This document shows, piece after piece, positions 44,965 through 53,756 of a DNA stretch of 64,000 nucleotides (its first letter is position 1; each line of letters opens with the position of its first letter). This DNA is from a bacterium (GTDB taxonomy: Bacteria; Vulcanimicrobiota; Vulcanimicrobiia; Vulcanimicrobiales; Vulcanimicrobiaceae). The stretch covers positions 36,076 to 100,075 of the forward strand of contig JAJYCL010000006.1 of the NCBI GenBank assembly GCA_021778415.1. Direction: 5' to 3'. Position numbers and translations under genes: made by a program. The notes under the pieces are model-generated. The model was not told the DNA's origin and ran no database searches. It was given only the letters and a program-made list of their open reading frames with translations.

Positions 44965-46095
44965 CTAATTTGCGGCTGAGGAGGCGGACTTGGGAGCGAT
45001 CCAATCCGGGTTTGCGAAGTAACCGGCGAGAACTGCTTCGTCGCCAGCGGTCGGTAACACTGTCGGAGCGTACACCTCCCACTCCGCATCGCTCAGTTTA
45101 CGACCATCGGTCGCATATTTCTCGGATGAATACTGGCCGATTTTCCGATTAAAGCGCATGTCGGGAACGTAAAGCTTGGTATCCGAGACGTTTACTTCGT
45201 TGATTCGAGCAACGGTTGCAATCACTTCGGCGTAAAACTGAGACCGAGCGCGATCGTTAAGCTCTTCTTTATCCACAACTTCGCTCGTGCTATCTTCATC
45301 AACGCGGCCTTTTATGCCCCAGGTGTAGGCCCATTGCGCCGAACCGGAATGGTCCGTCCCGAAGAGATCGAGCGACCCGCTGATCCATTTGTTGTAATAT
45401 TTTTGTTGCATTTCAACCGGGATAACGCCGGCTTTGGCAATGCGACGCAATCCCGTGATACCTGTTCCCATGTGGAACGCTTCTTCGCGAAGCATCGGGC
45501 CCATCGAGGCTGCAAGCGGTGCGAATCCGGAATGTCCGAGCATGGTAAGCTGAAATTTTCCGTCGCGATCCATGAAATTCGTATACGCAAAGAAATCAAG
45601 CCAATGAACGACATCTTCGTTAAACGCATTCAGGAGTCGGTTCTTTTTCCCAAAGGCACGTCGCTCGAGCATTTTTTGCGCTTCGATTTTCCCTTCGCTA
45701 CCAAATTTATCGACCAGCAAATGGCACATCTGATATCCGTGGCGTGTTTCTTCCACCATGATACGAACGAGCGACGCGAGATCATATTCGCTTGGCGCGT
45801 TGTTCACAAGAAAACGCTGCTGCTCATTAGAGGCGAATTCCGTATCACCCTGATAGACGATCATCGAAAGCGCCGCGTCGCGCATCCGTTGATCCGGAAT
45901 TTCCATCACGGTTTCCCAACGGCGCTCGCCTTTAAAATTCCCGAAATAGATCTCCGAAGTGGGCAAGGTCCCGTATTTTGCTTCAAAGCGATATCCGGGC
46001 ATGAAACGCTCGATGAGATCCTGATCCAAGCCGATATCGCTCTGCCATTCTTTAAGCAGGTCGATCCAATCGTCGAACGTTGAAACTCGGGCCAT
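44965..46095 (-). CDS. BoxB/PaaA-like diiron ring-epoxidising oxygenase subunit
   Basis: The protein has 376 residues. Two carboxylate-histidine motifs of ferritin-like diiron oxygenases are visible: E116-x2-H119 (VEETRHGYQM) and E205-x2-H208 (REEAFHMGTG), with E86 as a likely earlier ligand. The overall pattern resembles benzoyl-CoA 2,3-epoxidase BoxB and phenylacetyl-CoA PaaA but is shorter than BoxB. ATG at 46095 has GAGGAG 6 nt upstream. Divergent from a PaaX-type repressor. No BoxA/PaaE reductase gene is in the window, so the electron donor is missing here. Confidence 0.78.
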   Translation of the reverse strand: MARVSTFDDWIDLLKEWQSDIGLDQDLIERFMPGYRFEAKYGTLPTSEIYFGNFKGERRWETVMEIPDQRMRDAALSMIVYQGDTEFASNEQQRFLVNNAPSEYDLASLVRIMVEETRHGYQMCHLLVDKFGSEGKIEAQKMLERRAFGKKNRLLNAFNEDVVHWLDFFAYTNFMDRDGKFQLTMLGHSGFAPLAASMGPMLREEAFHMGTGITGLRRIAKAGVIPVEMQQKYYNKWISGSLDLFGTDHSGSAQWAYTWGIKGRVDEDSTSEVVDKEELNDRARSQFYAEVIATVARINEVNVSDTKLYVPDMRFNRKIGQYSSEKYATDGRKLSDAEWEVYAPTVLPTAGDEAVLAGYFANPDWIAPKSASSAAN

Positions 46096-46108
46096 GCCAG
46101 TCTCCTCT

Positions 46109-46149
46109 ATATAACGGTTTTTGCACGGATGCGTAGAATATCGTTATAT
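46109..46149. promoter_or_regulatory. Candidate operator between oxygenase and PaaX-like genes
   Basis: ATATAACG (46109-46116) and CGTTATAT (46142-46149) are a perfect inverted repeat with a 25-nt spacer. The half-sites are 33 bp apart, about three helical turns. They flank the intergenic region, ending at the ATG of the PaaX-like gene and just upstream of the oxygenase ribosome site. This fits repressor binding that controls both genes. Confidence 0.6.
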
Positions 46150-46150
46150 T

Positions 46151-47014
46151 ATGACCGATCACACACTTCTGTCAACCAGTCCGACGCGAGTAGTGACCCG
46201 ACCCAACTCTTTTCTCTTCACCATGTTCGGTGATCTCGCGTATGAGGCTGCGCAAGCGAAAGGCGAGCCTCCCGCCGTTTGGATAGGGGGCCTCATCCGG
46301 CTCATGGCGGCCTTTAACATTTCGCCCGCAGCGGTCCGTCAATCCGTCTCCCGGATGACGCGCCAGGGCTGGCTGGAGGCAGAGCGCCACGGAACGCGGG
46401 CTTACTATCATGTCACCCAGCGAGGGGCGGATCGCATTGCGTCTCTCAGCCCGCGCATCTATGGCCCTGTCATCGAATGGGACGGGCGCTGGCGCCTTTT
46501 AGCCTACGGCGTGCCCGAACGGCAACGCGAACGCCGAGATCGACTGCGCAAAGACCTTGCCGTCCTGGGTTGGGCGAGCTTGGCCGCGTCCGTCTGGATC
46601 TCACCGAGCAATTCGCTGTCTGCGGCTCGGGCGGCAGCCGAGTCGAATCTCCTCGGCGAGGAGGTCGCGCTCTTCGAAGGACACTACCGCGGCCCGCGTT
46701 CCGATCGCGAGCTCGTTGAGCATTGCTGGAATCTTCCCGCCATCGCATCAGCCTATGACGAATTCAATCGCGTCTATCGCCCCCGAGTGGAGAGCGAACG
46801 AGCGGAACATCAACTCTCCGACGAGGAAGCCTTCGTGGAGCGCCTATGGCTTGTCCACGACTACCGAAAGTTCACCTATATCGATCCCGGCCTTCCATCG
46901 ACGCTCCTCCCGGCCGGTTGGCCCGGAACGTTCGCTGCTGCGACATTTCGTGAATATCATCGCGCCCTCCATAGGAAGGCCGCGCGATTCTTCGCGAAGG
47001 CGACTCAGGCGTAG
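46151..47014 (+). CDS. PaaX family transcriptional repressor
   Basis: This 287-residue GntR-like winged-helix regulator has an N-terminal HTH (NISPAAVRQSVSRMTRQGWLEAERHG) and the PaaX core. Its C-terminal domain has WLVHDYRKFTYIDPGLPSTLLPAGWPG, typical for the family. PaaX represses phenylacetate genes until phenylacetyl-CoA binds. It is divergent from the diiron oxygenase gene, which supports local regulation. The ATG at 46151 follows the operator half-site with no visible ribosome site, so translation may be leaderless. Confidence 0.9.
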   Translation: MTDHTLLSTSPTRVVTRPNSFLFTMFGDLAYEAAQAKGEPPAVWIGGLIRLMAAFNISPAAVRQSVSRMTRQGWLEAERHGTRAYYHVTQRGADRIASLSPRIYGPVIEWDGRWRLLAYGVPERQRERRDRLRKDLAVLGWASLAASVWISPSNSLSAARAAAESNLLGEEVALFEGHYRGPRSDRELVEHCWNLPAIASAYDEFNRVYRPRVESERAEHQLSDEEAFVERLWLVHDYRKFTYIDPGLPSTLLPAGWPGTFAAATFREYHRALHRKAARFFAKATQA

Positions 47015-47055
47015 TAAGCAGGTCGCGCCAGCGCCCGTCCGAACTAACCGCGGCT

Positions 47056-47463
47056 ATGTTCAATGGATCCCGTCTCATACTGTCCATCCTCGTCGCCATC
47101 GGATTGGCGACCACCGTGCCGGCCTGCAACAGCGCGAACAACTTCAATGCCGTCACTACTCCTGCGCCTTCACCCGTACCAACCGGAACAACAGCGCTTG
47201 TTACGGCCACGCATAATAGCGGCGCACTCAACAACCAAGCCGTGCGCCTCTACAATGGAACGGGAACCGGCCCTTATGGCTGTGGGACCACACTCTTACA
47301 AACGCTCACCACGAATGCGTCGGGGCAAGTCACGTTTACCGGATTGACTCCGGGCCTGGTCTATTGCTTCACCTATTCACTGGTGCAAGGTGGCGTCACC
47401 TACACTGCTGTGGTCGCGACGAATAACTGGGCCTCCACCTCCGGCGTGTTGCTCCAAACCTAG
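47056..47463 (+). CDS. Small lipoprotein with a beta-sandwich domain
   Basis: This 135-residue protein has a signal and lipobox VPAC at about residue 24, then a Thr/Pro spacer. A ~90-residue domain with GALNNQAVRLYNG, NASGQVTFTGLTPGLVYCFTY and two or three Cys resembles SpaA/Cna-B-like or regulatory-like sandwiches. Function is unknown. It faces the Vgb-like gene convergently, with 45 nt between. Confidence 0.7.
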   Translation: MFNGSRLILSILVAIGLATTVPACNSANNFNAVTTPAPSPVPTGTTALVTATHNSGALNNQAVRLYNGTGTGPYGCGTTLLQTLTTNASGQVTFTGLTPGLVYCFTYSLVQGGVTYTAVVATNNWASTSGVLLQT

Positions 47464-47508
47464 CACCTGGTCTGCTAAGCCGAGACTTGTGGTCGAAAAT
47501 CAACTCGG

Positions 47509-49281
47509 CTAGTAGATGAGGCGCCCGAGCCGATTACCTTGAAATTCTGTGAACCAAATATTTCCATCGGGTCCCGCGGAAATTCCATATAGTCCCGCAC
47601 CGGATGTGATCCCGGCTGAAAAGTCGGTCACAAGACCGGAGGTGGTAATCCGCTCGATCCGTGCTGGGACAGCTACCGCGAACCAGATATTGCCGTCGGG
47701 ACCGGTAGTAATTTCGCCAAGACTAGAAACCGGAGTTCCCCCCGCCGGGAATGCTGGGAACTCGGTTACCGTACCAGCGGTCGTGATTCGGCCGATACCT
47801 CCCTTTTCCTCAGAAAACCACACGTTGCCATCTGGCCCTGAAGTAATACCCCATGGATAAGACCCGGAAGAGATTCCCCCCGAAAACTCGGTCACAACAC
47901 CAGCCGTCGTAATTCGGCCGATCCGATTACCTTGCGACTCTGTGAACCAGAGATTTCCGTCGGGGCCCGATGCAATCTCGAAGGGGCTGGCGCCAGCAGT
48001 GATTCCGGACGAGAATTCAGTCACCACGCCCGAGGTCGTGATGCGCCCGATGCGATTTCCGCTTTGTTCCGTAAACCAAAGATTGCCATCTGGTCCGGTC
48101 GATATTCCGCTCGGGACCGAGTTGGACGTAATGCCCGCAGAGAAGCCCGTCTCGGTGCCTGAAGTCGTGAGTCGCGCGATGCCGTTGTTCGTGGGGCTTG
48201 CGAACCAAAGATTACCGTCGGATGCCGTTGTTAACCCGCGAGAATAATATGGCGCGAAATTCCCAAGGGAAAACTCGCTGATCACACCCGCAGGTGTTAC
48301 GCGACCGACGGCATTGCGAGCATTTTCCAGGAACCAGAGATTGCCGTCGGGACCGGCTACGATGTCCAGTGGCTGTGAGTTTGGCGAAAGCCCCGACGAA
48401 AACTCGGTGATGGTCGGCGTTATTTGCAGCGTGGCGGATGTCGTTGACCCACTAATGGGACGGCTAGGCGACGCAGAAAAGACCGTCCCGTAGGACGAGT
48501 TCCCAGCGTACGTAATGGTGAGGGCATTTGAGCTTGGAGTAACGGTAGGTGATGAAAGGACCGTGCGAACGGTATCACCGGCGTATATGGCAGCCTGCGT
48601 GATCGAAATTGTGAGTGGATTTCCATTGGCGTCCGTATACGAACCGCTTCCAAGAATCACGTTGCCGTCGACGTCCTTGGCCGTTACCGTCAACGTTGCC
48701 GTCGCTGGCGAACCACCGTTCGCAACCGAAGGCGCGCCCGGAATCGCGCCTGGGCTCACGGCCACGGCAATGCTATCAACGGCACCATTGAGCGTTACGC
48801 CGATGGTATTCGCCAAGCCAAGCGCAATATTTTGATGCAAGAGAGTCGCACTAGAAAGCAGTTTTGCGCCTACGAATGAACCGTTCGAAGGCGCGCGATC
48901 CCACGCAGCAAGTTGAAAATCGTCAATCCCGGCAGGCTCCGTTATGGTAAGTGAGCAGGTCCGAGCGCCCCCGGCGCCGCTACACAACCCACTGCCCGAA
49001 GATACATCAAATGCATATTGCGGCGCTGCCATTGGAGAAAAAACCTCCGGGCTTGCGCCGCCGCTGATTCCGATGCCGAGCGTCGACGGAGAAAGATACA
49101 ACGGCTTTCGGATTCCATCCGACGGCAACGAGGCCGCGACATGTAGCTGCATGGTTATTTTTGCGCCGGTATTGGAAGACTGAACGACGTCGGGAAGCGG
49201 TGACACATCACTGCGGCCGCATGCAGTAAGCAACGCCGTTACCGCAATGGCACTCAACCAAAGGCGAGCGTCATTGCACAT
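47509..49281 (-). CDS. Lipoprotein with N-terminal module and seven-bladed Vgb-like propeller
   Basis: This 590-residue protein has lipobox LTAC. Residues ~30-280 form a Ser/Gly/Thr-rich beta module shared with the next gene. Residues ~290-590 hold seven repeats of GPDGNxWFxE with IGRITTxGxxTEFS, a full beta-propeller like virginiamycin B lyase. The propeller contains no histidine, and Vgb lyases use a catalytic His, so drug lyase activity is unlikely. It is probably a surface or periplasmic binding protein. ATG 49281 overlaps the upstream gene by 11 nt; ATG 49290 is an alternative. Confidence 0.85.
   Translation of the reverse strand: MCNDARLWLSAIAVTALLTACGRSDVSPLPDVVQSSNTGAKITMQLHVAASLPSDGIRKPLYLSPSTLGIGISGGASPEVFSPMAAPQYAFDVSSGSGLCSGAGGARTCSLTITEPAGIDDFQLAAWDRAPSNGSFVGAKLLSSATLLHQNIALGLANTIGVTLNGAVDSIAVAVSPGAIPGAPSVANGGSPATATLTVTAKDVDGNVILGSGSYTDANGNPLTISITQAAIYAGDTVRTVLSSPTVTPSSNALTITYAGNSSYGTVFSASPSRPISGSTTSATLQITPTITEFSSGLSPNSQPLDIVAGPDGNLWFLENARNAVGRVTPAGVISEFSLGNFAPYYSRGLTTASDGNLWFASPTNNGIARLTTSGTETGFSAGITSNSVPSGISTGPDGNLWFTEQSGNRIGRITTSGVVTEFSSGITAGASPFEIASGPDGNLWFTESQGNRIGRITTAGVVTEFSGGISSGSYPWGITSGPDGNVWFSEEKGGIGRITTAGTVTEFPAFPAGGTPVSSLGEITTGPDGNIWFAVAVPARIERITTSGLVTDFSAGITSGAGLYGISAGPDGNIWFTEFQGNRLGRLIY
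47530..48400. repeat. Degenerate ~125-130 nt tandem repeats encoding propeller blades
   Basis: The same DNA segment recurs about seven times with divergence, each copy containing the complement of the GPDGNxWF codons (for example at 47560, 47690, 47825, 47950 and 48085). These are protein-coding repeats, not a CRISPR array. They could recombine. Confidence 0.75.
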
Positions 49282-50446
49282 TAAAACCAATGGTTGTCAC
49301 GCTGAACGTCACATTGACAGTCTGGCCAAACATATCACCGAAAGTTGCCGTACAAATGGCCGGAGTACTACTACTTCCAGCCGCTGCCGCAGTCACAGTG
49401 AATAGCGCGCCAGTGCTGCCCACTCCCGGCGAAAATGCGACCCACGAACCACACGTCGTGCTATTAAGGGTAAATGTGCCGGCGTAGCCGAGTTCGGAGA
49501 GGGCAACAGTTCCCGTAATAGTGGTGGTAAAAAAATCGAGTTCGTACGGGCCAGTCACGATGTGAACGTCACCGCCCGGAGCGCTACTAGTAAGGGCGAC
49601 GGAGATTGGCTTGGTCAGGGTACTAATTGTCTGCGACGCGATCAGAGAACCGACACCAGCCGAAATTATCGTGGGTGCACCTACAGAAGTTCCGCTATAT
49701 GCAAGCGTCGCAGAATCGGATGGACCGTTTTCGATACCGTCAACCGAGGGCGCAGCCCCGTTGACGCTAAAGGTAAATGGCGTCTGATTTGAAGTTAAGG
49801 AAAGTGGAGTCGGCGTGCCCGAGGCGTTGACGTAGTAACCGGGCCCGATAATTGTAGCGCCGCTAGGATCCTTGGCCGCAATACTGATCGCGTTTCCGCT
49901 ACTTGATGTGCCGGGCATGAAACCGCCAGTTGGCTCGGCCACAGATAACGCCAGTGAACCAAGAACGGGATTCAATGTGAACGTGCCAAGTTGATTGGCG
50001 ACTCCCTGAGAAACCACTTCGTTGTTCACTGTTGCAATCGAAAGCGTTGTCGGCGACGGTGGAAGCGGCAGGGCTTGCTGATACATGGCGAATTCGAATG
50101 AATCGGTGCCGGGAGCCGCAACCGCTTGCAAATTCGAACAGATTGTGGCCCCACCGCCTACCGAGCAGTTCGGATTCGTCGATGGGGTCAGGGCAAAGAT
50201 TTGCGGAGTGCCTCCATTGACGATTAAGGCCATCGAATGCGTATTGCTTGACACGTACATCGGCCCTCGCGTTAACGACGTTACCGACGCTTGGTTTGGA
50301 ATGATGACAGAGAATGTCACCGTGCTCGCCGAACGATTGCTCGGCGGCGGGAGCATCCCAGGCGATTGTATGCCTCCCCCAGATGCACAGCCGGTGGCGA
50401 ATAAGACGGCGAATAAAAAGCTCGTTTTTCGTCTTTTGGCAATCAC
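49271..50446 (-). CDS. Lipoprotein paralogous to the Vgb-like protein N-terminal module
   Basis: This 391-residue protein has GTG at 50446, with GGAGG 5 nt upstream, and lipobox ATGC. Residues ~45-280 match the N-terminal module of the downstream Vgb-like lipoprotein in order: PMYVSSNT and IVNGGTPQIF, a Cys pair, PGTDSFEF, a VANQLGTFTLN segment, and AKDPSGATIIGPGYYVNASGTP. The C-terminal ~110 residues differ and include three more Cys. No known domain name comes to mind. It is likely co-transcribed with the Vgb-like gene. Confidence 0.75.
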   Translation of the reverse strand: MIAKRRKTSFLFAVLFATGCASGGGIQSPGMLPPPSNRSASTVTFSVIIPNQASVTSLTRGPMYVSSNTHSMALIVNGGTPQIFALTPSTNPNCSVGGGATICSNLQAVAAPGTDSFEFAMYQQALPLPPSPTTLSIATVNNEVVSQGVANQLGTFTLNPVLGSLALSVAEPTGGFMPGTSSSGNAISIAAKDPSGATIIGPGYYVNASGTPTPLSLTSNQTPFTFSVNGAAPSVDGIENGPSDSATLAYSGTSVGAPTIISAGVGSLIASQTISTLTKPISVALTSSAPGGDVHIVTGPYELDFFTTTITGTVALSELGYAGTFTLNSTTCGSWVAFSPGVGSTGALFTVTAAAAGSSSTPAICTATFGDMFGQTVNVTFSVTTIGFNVQ

Positions 50447-50496
50447 GGCATCCTCCAATACAGAAATACCAGGCCCACTATATGTGTAGCCAAGTC

Positions 50497-50556
50497 CCCG
50501 AGCGAATTCGCGGGAGTGCCCTCGGCCCCTGCTTTGACAGTGATTCCGAGGGCACT
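50497..50556. terminator. Tandem hairpins downstream of the second TonB receptor
   Basis: AGTGCCCTCGG (50515-50525) pairs perfectly with CCGAGGGCACT (50546-50556). Beside it lies a GCGAATTCGC palindrome (50502-50511) flanked by CCC/GGG. They sit 32 nt after the receptor stop on the minus strand. No strong T-tract follows, so factor-independent termination is uncertain. Confidence 0.5.
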
Positions 50557-50587
50557 TAATTTGCCAGCTAGCCGTTTCCAGCTACAG

Positions 50588-53314
50588 CTATCGACCGACG
50601 TGGAAGCGGAATTGGAAACGCAATGTTCGCGGTGTCGCCGGAACCCGCGGGAAAAGAATGCCTCCCGCATAGGCACCGTATTGCCCGGACGAGTTTTCAC
50701 CAACGAGCGAGACGCCGGCATTGGGTTGAACGAGTCCCGAAAAGCTGTTGGTATTCAAGAGATTTTCGACACCCAACAACAGATCGATGTTCTTACTGAC
50801 GGGGTACCGTGCAGAGAAATCGTAGAGCACGAACGGTGGCTGAAAGTAGGTGTTATTTTTCCCTTCGAAATCGGCGCCGAGTCCGAGTCGAGCACCGTTC
50901 TTCCAGGAATACGACAGACGCCCATACCCTTTCAGATACGGCACGCACGCATTGGAACCACCATCGCTACACTGTTGCACGCCGTTGGCCGGCAACGCAA
51001 AGCCGCTCGTCGGATAGAAATTCAGCGGAAGTCCCGTCACGATCGAACGCGCTGCAGTCAGCGTTCCAAAAACGCCGAGCCCTGTTCGCGGCGCGTAGGA
51101 ATAGCTCAGCATGGCAAAGAGCGAATTCAACGACGCTGCATTCACGGGCTGATTCACAAATCCGTAGGCGGGGTTGCCGCTCACCGGAGAAGTGATCGTC
51201 TCAAAGACGTTGCTGACGTTATTTGAGAGAATATCGAACGATACTACGCCACCTGCCTTGAGGCGCCGATCGAATCCTAGATCGAACTCGGTTGCGCGCT
51301 CCGGTGCGAGCGTCGCGTTTTTCTGCGTCAGGATTCCGACACCCGAACCACTACCGGATGGCGGCGTATAACTCGAGTTTCCGCTCACTTGCGCCGCATA
51401 CGGGAATGTCGTCGATGTCCCAAATGAGACGCGATACGACTGACCCGATTTGGGTGCATACGTGAACGCAATGTGCGGATCGAAAACGCCGACATGTCGC
51501 GTCAGCGGAACCGTCGTCGCACTCGTTGCTCCGACCGATCCCGTTTGCGAACCGTTTAAGCCCCAAATGGAATAATATCCACCGGCATTAAACGTCAACG
51601 TCCGTGAGAGCGAAAGTTGCCCGGTTAAGGAGAGCGTCGTAAAACGTGCCGTCGTATCGGGCACGGCAACGGCCGATGGAGTCCCGTAATACGCGAATGT
51701 TTCATCATTGTGGAAGTCATAGGTGGCCGTCAGCGAACCGTTGCGAAGCGTCTTGATGTACGACAACGTATTGCCACCAAGTTTATCTTGTTCCAGCAAA
51801 CTAAACGGCGATTGCAAACACTGAGTTAACGTGCCGGAAACTCCAGCATACGGGCTGGGAACGACGATCGTCCCGACGATACCGCTTCCTCCGCTCGTCG
51901 CCGACGGATTTTTCGCATTTCCGGTACAAAAAGCGTTGCCGAGCGAAGTTGGGTAGTAGAACTGCGCATAGTTCGATTCGCCGGAGCCATTGATCGAACG
52001 AGTGATCGAACCGATGTATGGACGGATCAATAACGTGTCATTTCCGATTGCCGTCCGAAGTTCTCCGGTGAAAATCGGCTGATTATTATTGACAAACGAT
52101 CCCGGGTAGAAGAAATACGCGTCTTTCGACGATCCTACGCTGGAGGCATACTGTGGGTCGGTACAAATTTGGCCGCTGATTCCGGCGCTCTTGTAGGGGA
52201 GGCAACCTTGCACGGGAACGCTTCCGCCGTAGACGCCGTAGGATGAACCTTGCGGATTGTACCCGCCTTGCGAGCCAATGAATCCCGCATCAAAAGATGT
52301 GGACGGCGAAAAATGAAACCGCACTTTTGCAATCTCGCCTCGTGAACCTAATGGGCCGCCGAGATTTCCGCAGAACGAAATGATCCCCGTCGCCGAAGCG
52401 GTCCCCCACGAATTTTTGGTCGCAGGATTATCAACGCAGCCATACCGCGAATTGTACGGCCCGTTATACGAATTGTAATACCCGCCTACGGCATACTCGA
52501 ATTTGCCTTGATGGCCGGTAAATATCGTTCCGGCGTTCTGTGCATTATACGAATCCACACCTTCGATATATTCAAACGAGGGTTTCGAGCGAAACCCAAG
52601 CGTCACAAGATTCGCCGTTCCGCCAACTGCGGTACCGGCAAAAGGAGTCGTATTTCCCGGACCTTGCTGCGTCTCAATGCCGGAAAGCAGAAATGAATTA
52701 AAAAACTGCGAGAACCACACGCCGTATCGGCCTGCCGATAACGGGTGCCCATCGAGCAGGATCTGCGTCTCATAATTTTGCGAACCCGCAAGTGAAATCG
52801 AGGTGTTCGGCGATGAACTTCCGTGCGTTACAACCGAGCCGGGAATTCGGGCGACGACCGCGTTAATCGATGGACTTGCAAGATCAATAATCGCTTGCTG
52901 TGATTGGAAACTGCTGGCGGCGGCACCCACGTTTATTCGACTCGACCCCGATGCGGTTATGCGCGCGATGGTGCGCAGCGAGGAGAGACTAGGGCGAACC
53001 AACTCGACGGCGACTTGCTGCGTCTCAGCTGCAAATATCGTTATGTTGGAGAGCGATGCCGACAAATAGCCGCCCTTGCGCACCGTTAGCCGATAAAATC
53101 CCACAGGCAGTTTTGAAAAGGCAAATACCCCTTTGGCATCGCTTGTGGTCGTTGCACGTTGCGGACCGGAAAGATCAATAGTCGCGGCAGCAATAGGCAA
53201 TCCGGACGCATCGTGAACGCTCCCGGTCATTTGCCCGAAAGCATTTTGCGCTTTCGCAATAATGGGCAACTGAACAAGAACGAGCGCTAGGATGAACGCA
53301 ACTCGAAATCTCAT
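50588..53314 (-). CDS. TonB-dependent receptor with carboxypeptidase-regulatory-like domain
   Basis: This 908-residue outer-membrane receptor has signal peptide ILALVLVQLPIIAKAQ and a regulatory-like domain (GSVHDASGLPIAAATIDL, GVFAFSKLPVGFYRL). A plug (VVARIPGSVVTHG, LLDGHPLSAGRYG, AVGGTANLV) and a barrel ending RTLRFQFRFHVGR follow. ATG at 53314 has AAGGAG ~10 nt upstream. It shares architecture with the receptor at 19837-22641. Ligand is unknown. Position beside exported lipoproteins suggests a surface binding and uptake unit. Confidence 0.9.
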   Translation of the reverse strand: MRFRVAFILALVLVQLPIIAKAQNAFGQMTGSVHDASGLPIAAATIDLSGPQRATTTSDAKGVFAFSKLPVGFYRLTVRKGGYLSASLSNITIFAAETQQVAVELVRPSLSSLRTIARITASGSSRINVGAAASSFQSQQAIIDLASPSINAVVARIPGSVVTHGSSSPNTSISLAGSQNYETQILLDGHPLSAGRYGVWFSQFFNSFLLSGIETQQGPGNTTPFAGTAVGGTANLVTLGFRSKPSFEYIEGVDSYNAQNAGTIFTGHQGKFEYAVGGYYNSYNGPYNSRYGCVDNPATKNSWGTASATGIISFCGNLGGPLGSRGEIAKVRFHFSPSTSFDAGFIGSQGGYNPQGSSYGVYGGSVPVQGCLPYKSAGISGQICTDPQYASSVGSSKDAYFFYPGSFVNNNQPIFTGELRTAIGNDTLLIRPYIGSITRSINGSGESNYAQFYYPTSLGNAFCTGNAKNPSATSGGSGIVGTIVVPSPYAGVSGTLTQCLQSPFSLLEQDKLGGNTLSYIKTLRNGSLTATYDFHNDETFAYYGTPSAVAVPDTTARFTTLSLTGQLSLSRTLTFNAGGYYSIWGLNGSQTGSVGATSATTVPLTRHVGVFDPHIAFTYAPKSGQSYRVSFGTSTTFPYAAQVSGNSSYTPPSGSGSGVGILTQKNATLAPERATEFDLGFDRRLKAGGVVSFDILSNNVSNVFETITSPVSGNPAYGFVNQPVNAASLNSLFAMLSYSYAPRTGLGVFGTLTAARSIVTGLPLNFYPTSGFALPANGVQQCSDGGSNACVPYLKGYGRLSYSWKNGARLGLGADFEGKNNTYFQPPFVLYDFSARYPVSKNIDLLLGVENLLNTNSFSGLVQPNAGVSLVGENSSGQYGAYAGGILFPRVPATPRTLRFQFRFHVGR

Positions 53315-53404
53315 CGTAGGAAGGCTCCTTATTACATGACGAAAAGCGAAATCCCGACCGACTCCTAAAAGGCCACCGGCGGCTTGTTGGGATAGTAGCA
53401 AATA

Positions 53405-53427
53405 TATCTTATCGCAGGTTTAAGATA
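53405..53427. promoter_or_regulatory. Inverted repeat in the leader region of the second TonB receptor
   Basis: TATCTTA (53405-53411) and TAAGATA (53421-53427) are a perfect 7-bp inverted repeat with a 9-nt spacer, in an AT-rich patch 90-110 nt upstream of the receptor ATG. It may be an operator or part of the promoter, or a weak hairpin behind the small gene at 53437. Confidence 0.4.
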
Positions 53428-53436
53428 GCAAAAAAA

Positions 53437-53664
53437 CTATTCCTCGTGCAAATGCAGATGGCAGCCGTCGTCTGCATCGCCGAGAACCTCACTCGCTTCA
53501 GCCAAGGTCTCTTGCGATAGCGGGGCCGCCGTTGGCACGGTTCCGACATCGGCTAAAAAATCGCGCTCGGTCCAGTCTTCCCACGTTTCAAGCGGTTCGC
53601 CGTCAACCTGCGTTGGAAATCGCACGCAAAATCCCTGATCCAGATGCATGCCCACCACCATCAC
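53437..53664 (-). CDS. Small acidic protein of unknown function
   Basis: From the first ATG this gives 75 residues, with WEDWTERDFLAD in the middle and a His/Asp/Glu-rich tail GCHLHLHEE that could bind metal. The same frame stays open upstream to about 53760 with coding-like sequence (IDALRIGQEYD), directly after the aldehyde dehydrogenase stop, but offers no ATG, GTG or TTG there. The true start may be non-canonical (see findings). It is the last gene of the ALDH-thiolase-PaaH group. Confidence 0.55.
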   Translation of the reverse strand: MMVVGMHLDQGFCVRFPTQVDGEPLETWEDWTERDFLADVGTVPTAAPLSQETLAEASEVLGDADDGCHLHLHEE

Positions 53665-53756
53665 CTTGGTTCCGCGCGGAAAATACGTTCCGTCCTTCCA
53701 CAGCGTACCCGTCGTCGTATCGTACTCTTGACCGATTCGTAACGCGTCGATGATCG

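Noticed and set aside
47530..48400. Regular ~130-nt repeats that might suggest a repeat array
   Set aside because: They translate in frame as beta-propeller blades; unit length and divergence do not fit CRISPR.
47509..49281. Streptogramin lyase (vgb) resistance gene
   Set aside because: Only the propeller repeats match; histidine needed for lyase chemistry is absent.
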